A DNA stretch of 64,000 nucleotides, taken from Polytrichum commune. Its lineage: Eukaryota > Streptophyta > Polytrichopsida > Polytrichales > Polytrichaceae. The notes below the pieces were generated by a model. It saw only the letters and a program-made list of their open reading frames with translations, searched no databases and had not been told where the DNA came from. The stretch is taken from positions 3,596,501-3,660,500 of the forward strand of contig OX485808.1 of the NCBI GenBank assembly GCA_950295325.1, in the 5' to 3' direction. The position numbers and the translations under genes were made by a program. This document shows positions 35,041 through 46,524 of this stretch, one piece after another (positions within the stretch are counted from its first letter, which is position 1; the number at the start of each line of letters is the position of its first letter).

Positions 35041-36354
35041 AAAGACACGTGTTTAAAAGAGGTTGGATTGTGTTTGCATATTTGTATAGACTACAAGTGG
35101 GGAGGACCTGTGTATTCTGGTTAGGAAAACAATAACCATGTTGTTATGGTAACCAAAAGTGAACCATGGGAGGTCCGAGTTTCAGTTTGGTTGTTATTGG
35201 AGTTTCGTCATGGATTTGCAGATTGCAACCTGACTTTAAAGACGTATATTTGATCGATGGAAGATGAAAGAACTTCGAAACTTGATTGGATAACACCCAC
35301 GTACTTGAAGGGCATGTTTTACGTGAGTGAGCAAGGACCATGGCCACGGCGTTCTGAATTCGCTCATTGGTTGGAAAACGAGTGGTGGTTTTACTTCTCT
35401 TCACACTAGGTCAGTGAGATTGTGATTGACCGTGTCAGAGAACATATGAGCCAGTGACATCGAATCGTAGATGTTGTGAAATGGATAATGTTTGTTGGAC
35501 ATCCGGATTTTGCGGCAAGACCATCCAAATAGGTTGTTTCAATCAAAAAAAAGGGCGACCATATGCTTTACATTATGTCCCATGACCAAGTCCTTTAGAA
35601 AGCGATGTGGATTTTTCTTTGTCATAGCTCTGGACCACGGGTTGTGACAATGGAAAATCCTACTACGAAGTTGATTCTCACAGCCCTTGGTCCCTAGTGT
35701 AAGCATCCCCTAAGTTGTGTTGCAACTCCAAAAAGACCGTATGAGTCGATTAACATGTTTTTCTTTTTCTTTTTTGCATCTCCCGTCAATATCACCTAAG
35801 GTGGAAGTGCAATATATTGTACTACAATACATAAATTAGTTCTTAAAATTTATTTGACTCCATAATTAGTATCAAAGACTTCAAATCAACCAAGTGGGAC
35901 TTTGTTTAGATGAATCAACCACAAACCTATGGGAGGAAAGTTTCTAATAGACCCCTATCATTCACATCTTGCTTGCTACTCTTTAAAAATCATTGAGGAC
36001 TTGCGAGAATTAGGATCTTTAGGACTCCAATTGTTACATACAACCAAGCCTAGATTAGAAACTTTAAGAAGTGCCCTCGCCAATCTTACCCGAGGTGAAA
36101 AGACATTCATGATTATTTGTGACACATAAATCATATTCTTTAGAGTGATTCACCTAAGAAAATAATATCCAAGGGTTTGAATTAGTCAAGTAGAGCCCAT
36201 TTGAGATGAATCAACTATAAACATGTGCGGACAAGGTTACATTGGACCCCCTTTACTTTGGTATGATTGGTGAGGACTTGACTCAAAGGGCAAGACATCT
36301 AACCATGGTTGTTGAATACAAGGGTGCATCTCATCCATCTAGTGAAGATGTTGA
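35041..36354. other. Unassigned intergenic DNA with repeat relics
   Basis: 35687-35714 resembles the right end of element I (GTGTAAGCATCCCCTAAG). 35850-35960 and 36190-36260 resemble the interior of element E (AGATGAATCAACCACAAACC). No gene. Confidence 0.4.
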
Positions 36355-36640
36355 GAATGAAATGAAATTGATTCTAAACTCCGGGTTGCCAAAAGGCTAA
36401 CGGGACTAGAAGTACATCAAGATGGTGTTAAAAGACTAAGTCCCTAAAGTATCGGACTGCAGTGGCCTCATAAAGATAGAGGCTAATATCAACTTGATGG
36501 TCTGATTGGAAGAAAGACTTGAGATTACTTGGTACTATCTTGTGAAATATGGAAGGACACCTATCTCTAATGGGGTTGTAGAGGAGACACTCCCCTACAA
36601 CGTATCCAATGTAGTAACCGTAAGCCCCAACACAAAACAT
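36355..36640 (-). pseudogene. Degraded 3' end of LINE family D, copy 2
   Basis: A minus-strand frame reads ECLLYNPIRDRCPS and LKSFFQSDHQVDISLYL, the segment that follows the zinc-knuckle tail (…C-x-L-Y-x-x-I-R…) in LINE polyproteins; downstream sequence matches copy 1 at 24375. Relic only. Confidence 0.6.
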
Positions 36641-39317
36641 GTTTCATCAAATTGGAGCATGGTCCTAAACAATTTTTTGTGCTATTCGAATAATATACAA
36701 GGAATATGATGCTATGACATGATGTCAAGAGGTGACGCCATTGTGTCAACAAATCAAAAACATGGTCATCAAGTTCATTCTTCCCAAATAAATGAAAGAT
36801 AAATTTCTTCAAGTAAATAAATTCACATATGTAAGACAACTACACTGATGTGTGTAATTAGGTCACCTCTTTACCCACACAAACTACCTTGGGTCAAGAT
36901 CACATCACAAATATTTATAAGGATGTTCATTCATACGTATATCAACCACACTAGACAAACAATTTGTGTAGTTTATTATTGTGGAAATAAGTATTCAAAT
37001 TAGTGTGGAATGTCAATAAATTTGTAGTTGGTTACACATGCCTCTCCAAAACTCATATGATGAATTCCCTTCATTGATGTTTTGAGGTGTGAATTTTGAT
37101 AGGCTACATGCTCCAAGATAATGTATGTTCACCACTTTAAATAAATGTGGTCAAATTTATCATCAATATCCTCAATCAAGGGAGCTCCTTTGGATGTCAT
37201 TTGGCCCAAGGGAAATGCACCATAGTTTTTTTTACCATTGCACATATGTGCGACCGAAGGCGGTTATTTTTTTAAAACCATTTGCTAAGTATACTAACGG
37301 CTAGGGGTGTTGGAGAACACCCCTTATATGTACCCCATGTGTACATATACAATATGGAAAAGAGGGGGTGGTTTTCCAAGGCCTTAAGCCATTTTTGAGG
37401 CTTTGGGAGGCTTTGAGTCATGCAAGATTATTTTGAGAAATTGGTTCCTACAAGGACCCTCAAAACTTTCATCAACCATAGCAATCTCATTTCTTCATCG
37501 AATCATGTGTGTATTATACCAATGGAAAGCTTTTGAAAATAAATTTTTATTGTACAACACACAAGTCTTTATTCAAAGAAATGAATACACTAAAAAACCC
37601 CAAAATTTTGTTTTCTAAAAGTGTTTAAACATTTAGGAGAATGAGCAAGAATAAAGCTAAGACGGTCTTCTCAAGCTTAAAATCCTTTCTACTAATCTTA
37701 AATGAATATGTCAATAATGAGTCCAAAAAATAAAATTTTAGCATAGTATGTATGTATGTATGTGCATACACATGCATGTAATATAAACATGTGTGTGTGT
37801 GTGACAATGTATGTATGAACGAATACTTAGATATTTATGTTTGAATGATAAAGAGTGGTGTATTTTTAGATGACCATTTTTCATAGCTTAATATGTATGT
37901 CTACATGAATTACTTAAATAAGCATTGACATATACAAAATGGGGTTTAAATATTACTTAAGAACACACAAAAGTTCTAAGCAAAGATAGATCATTCAATG
38001 AATGCTAGAATTAATCCTAAATATATTTCTATAGTATTAGCAATGGTACATCAATATGATTTTAAGCGCCACGTTGGCAATGTTGCATGATTGAAAAAAA
38101 AACATGTATTGATTTTGAGGACCCAATCATTGCTTGTTGACTTGCATGGATGCCAAGTCAACCTATTAACATTATCCAGTTTTTGGGCCCCTATGTAAAT
38201 GTGCTAGCATCTTGACTTTGAAAAACCGTTTCTAAATCACAATATATTAAAAACATATGAACACATATGAACATATATACATGCAGAATCAGTCATTGGT
38301 AGAGCATGACCCACACATTGTATACCAAATACTCATATAAAGGGGTGCTAAACCATGTAATATTACTTTAGAGGGGAGTAGTCCTTTTGTATGTCTCGCA
38401 CATTCATTGTATATGAGCACTATAAATTATGGGTCCCTTGATCAATTTAGTACACAAGTCTCACATAAAAATAATCAAAGCTAAGATTCTCTTTGGCCAA
38501 AGATTATGAGACATTGATAATTAATTCCCTTTTAGAGGGGTTGAAAACCATATTTGAAGGATTGAAAGATTTTCGAGAGGAAATTACACCCCCCCCCCCC
38601 CAAAAAAAAACAAAAAAACAAAAAATTGATGATAATGATAATGTGTGGAAACATATTTGTTAGAATTAGCCTCAAAATTGACAGCGTGGGTTTGGAGTGT
38701 CCATATTGGGAATGTGTGGTCATGTTCTTAGCATGTCCATTTTAGACTTACTCACATTAGGCCCACTTACATCATCCATTTTGGAGCAATTGGGTTGCTT
38801 AGGCTCTTCTAGCTAAGGAAGTCCCCTACTAGGCCTCAAACCTTTCCAACCCCTAAGCTTAATGTGTTCTAGATAAATTATTTAAATTTCTTCACATCAA
38901 AATATAATCTTCTTAATTTAAAAGTATCATTTGTCAACTATAACATGTTCTCTAGCCTCACTCAAATGTTTGGTTTCTAGTTCTAGTAAGATTTTGTTCT
39001 CCCCTCATCGCAAATTGTACATTCAAACTAATTGTCTAGCATCCATCCCTATTGATTCTACCATCTATCTAACATGATCATTCAGGCAGAGAACATGGTG
39101 ATCTTCAAAGAACTTGCTTAAGAGTATTATGACATTCATTACCAACCGTTTATTAGTAGCTAATATTTAAATGTTGCATTAGGTATATTACATGATGCAC
39201 CAATACTTGTGCATTTCATGCCATACCAAACCACCTTGAAATCCCTTTATGCATTAAGTTTTTTTTTTTTTTTTTTTTTTTGTAAACTCTCACATTACAT
39301 AATATCGAATACCAACA
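36641..39317. other. Unassigned AT-rich intergenic DNA
   Basis: (TATG)n at about 37747-37765, a C-run followed by A-rich repeat at 38588-38625, and a poly-T tract at 39259-39281. No gene recognised. Confidence 0.45.
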
Positions 39318-39420
39318 ATGATGCAAAGACCAAACTTTCTCATAAACTATGTGAACTCATCCATCCAAAACATGTAAGCCAACCCATAAGGCTAAAAGAA
39401 AACATAACCTTCATGTTGAA
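39318..39420 (+). repeat. Dispersed repeat F, copy 1
   Basis: Contains AAACTTTCTCATAAACTATG followed by GTGAACTCATCCATCC; related stretches lie at 40205-40300 and 40893-40985. Confidence 0.5.
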
Positions 39421-39934
39421 CTTGTTAAGCAAAGGTAGTTAGAATTATTCACATCACTTACAAAGCCCTAGACTTAAAAAAGAGTCTCAAACATTGCTTA
39501 CCAAGACGTTCTTAGTGAATTTGATTCGATGTGCCGTGTCAAAGGTCTTGTTATTTGGTCATGTGGAAGGTCAAGCCCCAGATGGACAATATTTCTTGAT
39601 TTCCCTTCACTTCGATCGTGCATATATTCACATCACTTACAAATATTTAATTGGTGCATTCTACTACACAAAAGTACCAATACGGGTGCATTCCATGCCC
39701 ATGAAACCACATGAAACCCTTGAGTGTAATAGGTTTAAACAAAACACCCATCATATATACTATTGGATTTCAACTTGGACTTAAAAACATAGCCTCATTT
39801 TTCTGGTGTTATTTCTTCGGCTTAATATAGTTGAATTTTTGTTGTTCCCAATGGCAGAGCATTGTACGTATCCCCGGGGCATTTCACATATAACCAAGGC
39901 CCTCTATGCACCCCGGGTGCATTCCAACGAAAAA

Positions 39935-40185
39935 CGAGGCTTGTTTTCAAAGCAACAGAAAGCCCTTTGGGTCAGCTTCAACAACAACAACAACAACAAC
40001 AACAAAAGAAGAAAAAAAAGAAAAAAAAGAAAAAATTGTCCTTGCTCCAAGGTCCTCAATTTCTACCTTCGAGGCTTGTTTTTAAAGCAATGGAAAGACC
40101 TTTGGGTCGGCTTTTACAACAACAAAAAGTAAATGTCCTTGCCCCTCGGTCCTCAATTTCTGCAAAGCCCTCCCCTCGAGGCTTT
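39935..40185 (+). repeat. Local tandem duplication, period about 135 bp
   Basis: CGAGGCTTGTTTTCAAAGCA at 39935 recurs as CGAGGCTTGTTTTTAAAGCA at 40070; both continue with CTTTGGGTC(A/G)GCTT, CAA repeats and GTCCTTGC...GGTCCTCAATTTCT. The first copy carries a (CAA)n tract and a poly-A/AAG stretch. A third partial CGAGGC start lies near 40178. Confidence 0.75.
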
Positions 40186-40204
40186 CCTCTTATACGTACG
40201 TGAA

Positions 40205-40300
40205 GACCGAACCTTCTAATTGAGTACGTATACTCATCCATTCAAAAGGTTAATACACAACCCACAAAAGTGAAAGAAAGAAAGATGGGGTTTAAAAAGT
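40205..40300 (+). repeat. Dispersed repeat F, copy 2
   Basis: Contains CCGAACCTTCTAATTGAGT and ACTCATCCATTCAAAAGGTT, related to 39318-39420. Confidence 0.45.
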
Positions 40301-40892
40301 CCATGAATTGGCCATATCGTAACAATCCTTAGGCCCATGTAGGTTGCATATTGACGGCACAATTTATGGCATAGCTAGGGTTAGACAAGCGTTGTCCATC
40401 CAATCACCGAGACGTGACTTGATCCACCTCATCACAAAGGGGTTGGGGGGGGGGGGCGTAAAATCCCCTACTTAACCAAAACATCACAAATCAAATTGCT
40501 CCAAATGAATGACTTGGTAGAACTACATCACATGCCCGAAATAAAAAGAGTGACCAAAAAAATGGTCGAGTAATCAAAGAGAGTTTGTACATATTTTCCG
40601 TCCTCATCTTGTCACATGTGACGACCGTCATGTCCCGTCACACATGACAACCTTGTGTGGCACACGTGGGTGATGGTTCAAGCCAGGTGGGTTGTGCTCC
40701 CATACTTAGAAAGAGAATGCCTAAAATAAGGTTGAGCAAATGTTATGAAATTGAAAATGGAAAGTATATTTCTAGTGCATAATGTACTAATACCAATGTA
40801 AACCATGCTCAAAAAACTACCTAAAATACATGAGTTCGTTAGACTAAAAAAAAAAGCATTCATCATATGTAACATTAAGTATCAAAATGAAC

Positions 40893-40985
40893 ATAGAGAC
40901 TAAACCTTCTCGATGATTGTGTGAACTCATTAGTTAAAACGATGAATACACCACCCAAAGGTTGGGTTTAAACTCTAATGTCCTA
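40893..40985 (+). repeat. Dispersed repeat F, copy 3
   Basis: Contains CTAAACCTTCTCGATGATTG and GTGTGAACTCATTAG, related to 39318-39420. Confidence 0.45.
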
Positions 40986-43205
40986 TGCAACCATAAGTCG
41001 GCTATGAGCAGTTCGCTCTGACCCCTTTGACACTAGTTCGGATGGTTTCTTGACTTTTTCAACTAGTCTTCTTGTTTGTGTTCAGGTTCTCAACTGATTT
41101 ATAATGGAACCACTTCACGTATCAAAACTTGGCATTTGTCACCTCCACGGTTTAGGGGCATCATATCCTATACATGTTTTTTGTTTATCCCTATGTGCAT
41201 ATGATTCCCAATTGATTTCAAAATTTGCATGACACTCAAAAGCAACATATCCTAAACATCTACCTTTATTACCATCTCCTACATAATAAAACCTCGACAT
41301 TCAAAATGTGAACTGTGAGTAGTCACTTCCGACCTGCAAACATCTATACGGTTAAATTTATCAAAAAAACTTTAGATCTTCATCTAGAGTGCTAAAATTG
41401 AGGTCACATTTTCTAAAGAAATTGGGCGTGGGAAGTTAGGGCTTAAGAATGCCAATTGAGAGGGGGGAGGGGGGGGGGTAAAGTTTAAAATGTGGGTCCG
41501 TAAGATTGCATGCATGGGAAGGGGAATGGGCGGGAGCAAGTGGCAAGGTGGTCCATGTGAGAAAAAAGGAAAAAGCAAAGCAAAGCATTGTGGGGGCCAG
41601 GCATGTCAGGCGGGACGGAGGGACTTATTAGTGTCAGTGGCCCCGCTTAAGAAATTAATAAGCCTCACCTCAAGTCGGTTTACTAAAATTTCAACTTAAC
41701 CCCAACTGGCCACCCTCTTTAATCCCCCCCCCCCCCCCCCCTTCTTAAAGAGTGGCTTCCCATTGTGTTGGCAGCCACATCAAAGCCGCCTCCATCCCGT
41801 CAAGGTTTGTGGAGAAAACGCAGTGAACTATTTTTTAGTCTGAAAATTGCTTGGTTTAAGACTACACCCTAAACTCTGTAATATCAACTTCCATAATGTC
41901 ACACACCCTCTGATATCCCGAAACCCTAGGGAACGGGTGTTCGTAGTTCAAATCTCACTCCTTATTGTCACATTTCTCTCCCTTGTATCACGAAATTTGT
42001 CATTATTGTAAACCACCCAAGAAGACAGCCCACACCCTCGCATTGTGCCATGTGTCAACATGTGGAGTGTCACCTTCTTCTTCCTCTTCTTCTTATGCCA
42101 CTTGTTGAAATGTTGGTGCATGCGTCCACCACATCGCCTAGGAAGGGCAAGTGGAGTGGACCACACTAGCGCATGTGATGGGAGAACGAATTCAAATTGT
42201 CCTCACATCTCCTTTGTGTTGTTCCATAATGTCACATGCTACACTAATTCTATAGTATCACGCATCCATGTTAACACTGCAAAACTCCGTCATATCATGT
42301 GCACTTTGGTTGCCACAGGCGTGATACTATGGAGTTTAGAGTGTATTCAGCTTTGGAAATGGCATAAGAGATTTTGGTGTCGTCTAGTGGACTCCAATGG
42401 GAAATGCAACAAGCATCAACCTTTTTGGGGACTTGTGTTTACTAGAGCCCCTTTGTCCACAATGGATGAGTTTACAAAGACGCCACAAACCCCAAGTCAG
42501 ATCCACTAACACCCTATGTATAGACGTGGGTTAATCAAATGCCTTTCTCTTTGCACTCACTTTTTGTAGGGAAGAGAAACGCAATTAATGCGAGATCGTT
42601 AGCAAATCCGAATCAAACATGTAGTCATTTGCGTCATATGTTGAAGCTCATATAAATATGTTGTGCTGAGAAAATAAAGATTTGTGTGGTCAGTAAGTGG
42701 TTATTATGTCCTCCCAAAACATGTTCATCATTGAGCCTAGAATGGTTAGCATATTTTAAGGATGTAGTGCAATCTCTTCTAAGCACGTATCATTTAACCT
42801 AACCACGGACCATGTGTAGGTGTCCATATTAATGTAACGTTGGAGATAAGCGTGTCTACCTTGATTGAAGAACAAACCCTCCAAATAATTCTTAGTGAAC
42901 TTAAACGTCCCAAAGTGGGACTCTTCATTTGAAATGATCGAATCTTTGATCAAAATGTGTATGAGAATAGCATATTTCCCCTCCAAACTTGCCTAGTGAA
43001 TGCGCTTATTGACCTCCAAAAGCGGGTTTGTGGACTTTTATCTATGATTCTTGACATGCTTGCATTTCCAAAGACATTCTGATCATTTCATCACTTGATG
43101 ATCATATTCATGTAATTTTCACCATTTTATAGTATCTGTAAATTTAGCCACCGGATCAAGTTTCTCATTCGAAGAAAATTAGACTCCTCGAGAAACCTTT
43201 GGGTA
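40986..43205. other. Unassigned intergenic DNA
   Basis: G-run at 41461-41478 and a C-run at about 41727-41742. A 154-codon open stretch at 42045-42509 has no family likeness and irregular composition. No gene supported. Confidence 0.4.
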
Positions 43206-43250
43206 TATATATATATATATATATAGATATATATATAGATATAGATATAA
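43206..43250. repeat. AT microsatellite
   Basis: (TA)n with interspersed GATA. Confidence 0.85.
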
Positions 43251-44440
43251 GTCCCCCTTACCCCTTGTGCATTTAAAGGGATCCACATGGTCTAGCAAAA
43301 CATGACAAAAATTCAATCAAAATATTATTCGGCGAGAACAAAAGGTTGATATAACCTAGTAGCAATTTTAGTACTTTGACGGCGAAAAAGCATATATTTT
43401 GGGACCCGTTGAATGCCTTTATGGAGGTTCCAACCGGCAAGAGGGAAACTTGGCATATGGACGTACGTCTCATCCATCCGTGTTGAAAACATCTCCCTTA
43501 AAAAAATTGTGGTTAATCGATGCCATTTGTGCCATGCTAGTTTGACTCAAGGGCTTTGAACATACCATGACTAAGAAGCTACATGATGACGATGATAATA
43601 GAAAGAGTTTGGGATTAAAATACTATGATATTTTATAGTTGAAAAGTTGAAAAGTTCACAGTGCCTAGCATGAATGCTCCCCATAAATGGGGAATCCCGA
43701 AATCAAAAGAGAATTATGCTCATATGATACTTATTCCCACATAACGCACCCAAGGAGTTGTGTAATGTTATGGAGTTGATTTCGGTGTCAAATCAACTTA
43801 AGAAAGTAACGTCCAGACTACATATTTTTTTCAAAACATTCTCATTGGTCAAATGAGAGGCCTCTCATTTGCAACAAACCCCTCTTGCCATTCCAACCAA
43901 TAGAGCGTCATGCGACACTTCAATCTCAAAAGTGAATATACATTATGTGTAATTTGCTATGAAGGTGTGGTAAACCTCATATTTGCTCACTTATGGGCAC
44001 ACAACCCCAAAACCACGGCTTGTGGCTCAAATGAATCATCGTTTGGAGATGCCCGGAAACCCAAAAAAAGGTTCCACCCTTTGTTCCGGAGTATCCATGG
44101 TCTCAACACTCCATTTTGTTTTTTTAAAGTCAAAATAATAGTGCACAAGTACCACCAAAAATTTCACGGGGATCCTTATAATCATGGAAAGGGAGTTGGA
44201 CTCCACCAAAAAGTGATAACATTATGAAGTGAAAAGCTCACACGTTTCTTTCTTTGAGAATAATCACACTTTGATTCTCAAATGACAGTGCAGGATATGA
44301 AATCTCGATTCTACTCTAGCTTGAATTTGAAGTGGATGAAAGAGAGGGAGCATACTTTCATGAAGGTTAGAATGGTAACTAGGCTCACATGTTGAGAGAT
44401 GTTATGGTCGTGACTAATGTCGGCCTGGCATTGTCTTTTT
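43251..44440. other. Unassigned intergenic DNA
   Basis: No gene, RNA or clear repeat seen. Confidence 0.45.
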
Positions 44441-44622
44441 CTATACCAGTCATGTATTTATAATAAGGATTTCATGTTTTTTTATACCAATCATGTATAT
44501 ATAATAAGGATTTCATGTTCTTTTATACCAATCATGTATATATAATAATAAGGATTTCTTGTTTTTGAATATAATACATGTATCTATGATAAGGATTTCA
44601 TTTTTTTATACCAATAAACTAT
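44441..44622 (+). repeat. Tandem minisatellite, unit about 41-44 bp, four copies
   Basis: The unit reads roughly TATACCAATCATGTATATAT then AATAAGGATTTCATGTTTTT. Copies start near 44442, 44483, 44524 and 44568, with a partial copy at 44608. Confidence 0.8.
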
Positions 44623-45084
44623 GAGTATTTGATGGTATTTTTGTTTTCAATCTATTTGGGCCTATACACCATACAAGAATCTCCATACCTAGGTAAAGTC
44701 GCCTTAACAATGATATCTTTTAGAATGGCTTTTATCCAAATAATAAATCGGGTATTGAATATTTTCTCCCCTTGACAAGTCCACCAAATATTGATATTTG
44801 ACTAGTAATGCAATATTGATACCCACATGTGGGTTCTTTGACATTGTTATTGATGTTGATTATTGATACCATGCATTCACCATTATACTTCATAGACCAA
44901 CGATGGTCTGAACTCTCCTCTACATATTCTTTAGTTGGTATGGCACATTGCGGAAGACATTTCCAACCCCACATAGATGTGACAAAGAGCTAAGTGATTT
45001 TAAGGTTATGAAAAGACATGCCCAAAAAAAACATCCATTAACCTACATGGTCCTCTAAGAGATCTATGGTATGTGGCCTATACG

Positions 45085-45305
45085 ATGAAATCAAATGAAA
45101 TAGATTATAGAATTGGAAAACTCAAAAGGCTTATGGGATTAGAAGTACATCAAAAAGGGTTTTACATACAGGTATAGAAGCCACTGTAGTTCATTACCCT
45201 ACGGTGGCTTCTATATGATGGAAGCTAATATCAACTTGATGGTCCAGTTGGAAGAAAAGACTTGAGACTACCTAATTCTACATTCTAAAATAATAAGGAT
45301 GGAAC
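45085..45305 (-). mobile_element. Degraded 3' end of LINE family D, copy 3
   Basis: Shares with other D copies the plus-strand phrases AAGTACATCA, GGTGGCTTCTAT-like word, GGAAGCTAATATCAACTTGA and GACTTGAGACTACCTAAT. Coding part no longer readable. Confidence 0.55.
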
Positions 45306-46289
45306 TCAAATACAATGAATAACAAAGTAAGCCGCTTAATATTGTCACACATACTATAGAGGGCTCCCTACTTCATCTTTAGATGTGCTGGAATATAGTT
45401 GCCACGTGGGATACAAGTGGGTCGTGTCGATTATGAGCATGATAGGTGGCAAATTTTGAGGGAAAAATAATTAATTCCTTCGAAATAGGGAGCCCTCTAC
45501 GGTTACCTAGAGATATATGTTCTTGAATATTAGATCATTCTAAAGCATGGACGCCAGTTTCACTTTGGCATCCACTAGACATTGCACGATGCATACCTTA
45601 CGGGTTAAGCTAATGTATCACACTCCACTTGAAAAGCCGCAACATTTAAGACGGCCGGATGTACCCGAGTGCAATTTTACTTTTTCTCGGCGAAGGTTAA
45701 AACCTCAGGCTAATTACGACAAACGCGGACCCCGACCCCACCACCGCTTTTGTTGTTGTTGTTGTTCTTATTATTATCATACATGGCGGGGCCCGGTAAC
45801 TCGGGTCGAGAGCCTCCTTGGTTGACAATGTGTGTGGGTGGGTGGACCCACGCCCTCCACATATCTAACCAACCCTTGGCACCTTCTCCCGCCCGCACTA
45901 GCTATGAAACAAAATGACGGGAACTTATTAAGCTTAGCACCGGAAGCAAGCTCACAAGGTAGTAGTACCAATTGGTGCAACACCGGGATAATAGACAAAG
46001 AGTGGCGGGCCCCGCCCTAGGGCCACATTGGAATACGGAGCTTGTGTAATCTATTAATTCCCAATAGGGAAAATTTTGGGGACTCGGGCGCTGACGAATC
46101 GGGGCCAAGGAAGTACACCTGCTACATTGCGTAGTCAAACCCACGAAGGCCAATTCGGAAGAAGATTGCGTCCCTTAACTTATGCAAATGGAACAAACCC
46201 CGGCTCGGCCGGTCGCTTATCGGCGCCGTGTTGGAGTTCCTTCACCGTTTATGATTGTTTAATGTCCCATATGATACAATAACCTTCCT
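45306..46289. other. Unassigned DNA with a GC-rich block
   Basis: 45640-46260 is richer in GC than its surroundings and has a (GTT)n run near 45749. Frames on both strands were read; no family recognised. Confidence 0.4.
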
Positions 46290-46290
46290 T

Positions 46291-46524
46291 ACTACATTGG
46301 TTATCCCAATTAGTGTGTGTGTTACTATGCGGGAGTCACGCGATGTCGTAACTAGTTGACGAGTTTTGCGATGTTTTACCGAGAAAAGTCATGTATGTTC
46401 TATGATGTCTGAACAAGCTATTGCATTGACCTTTCGTGAGTAAAAGTTGAACTCCTGAGTAAGAAGTTGTTGCACCGTGTATTTTTGAATAGTAGCATGC
46501 ACTAATTGGGATAATCAGTGTAGT
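46291..46524. mobile_element. MITE family A, copy 2
   Basis: Both ends intact: ACTACATTGGTTATCCCAAT at 46291 and, read inward from 46524, ACTACACTGATTATCCCAAT; 25-bp inverted repeats with two mismatches. 234 bp, no coding capacity. The right end read inward from 46525 starts CACTAC, reminiscent of CACTA transposons, but a 3-bp target duplication was not seen. Confidence 0.8.

Noticed and set aside
42045-42509. A 154-codon open frame
   Set aside because: No recognisable domain, irregular Cys/His/Trp content, begins in a TTC-rich tract; judged chance.
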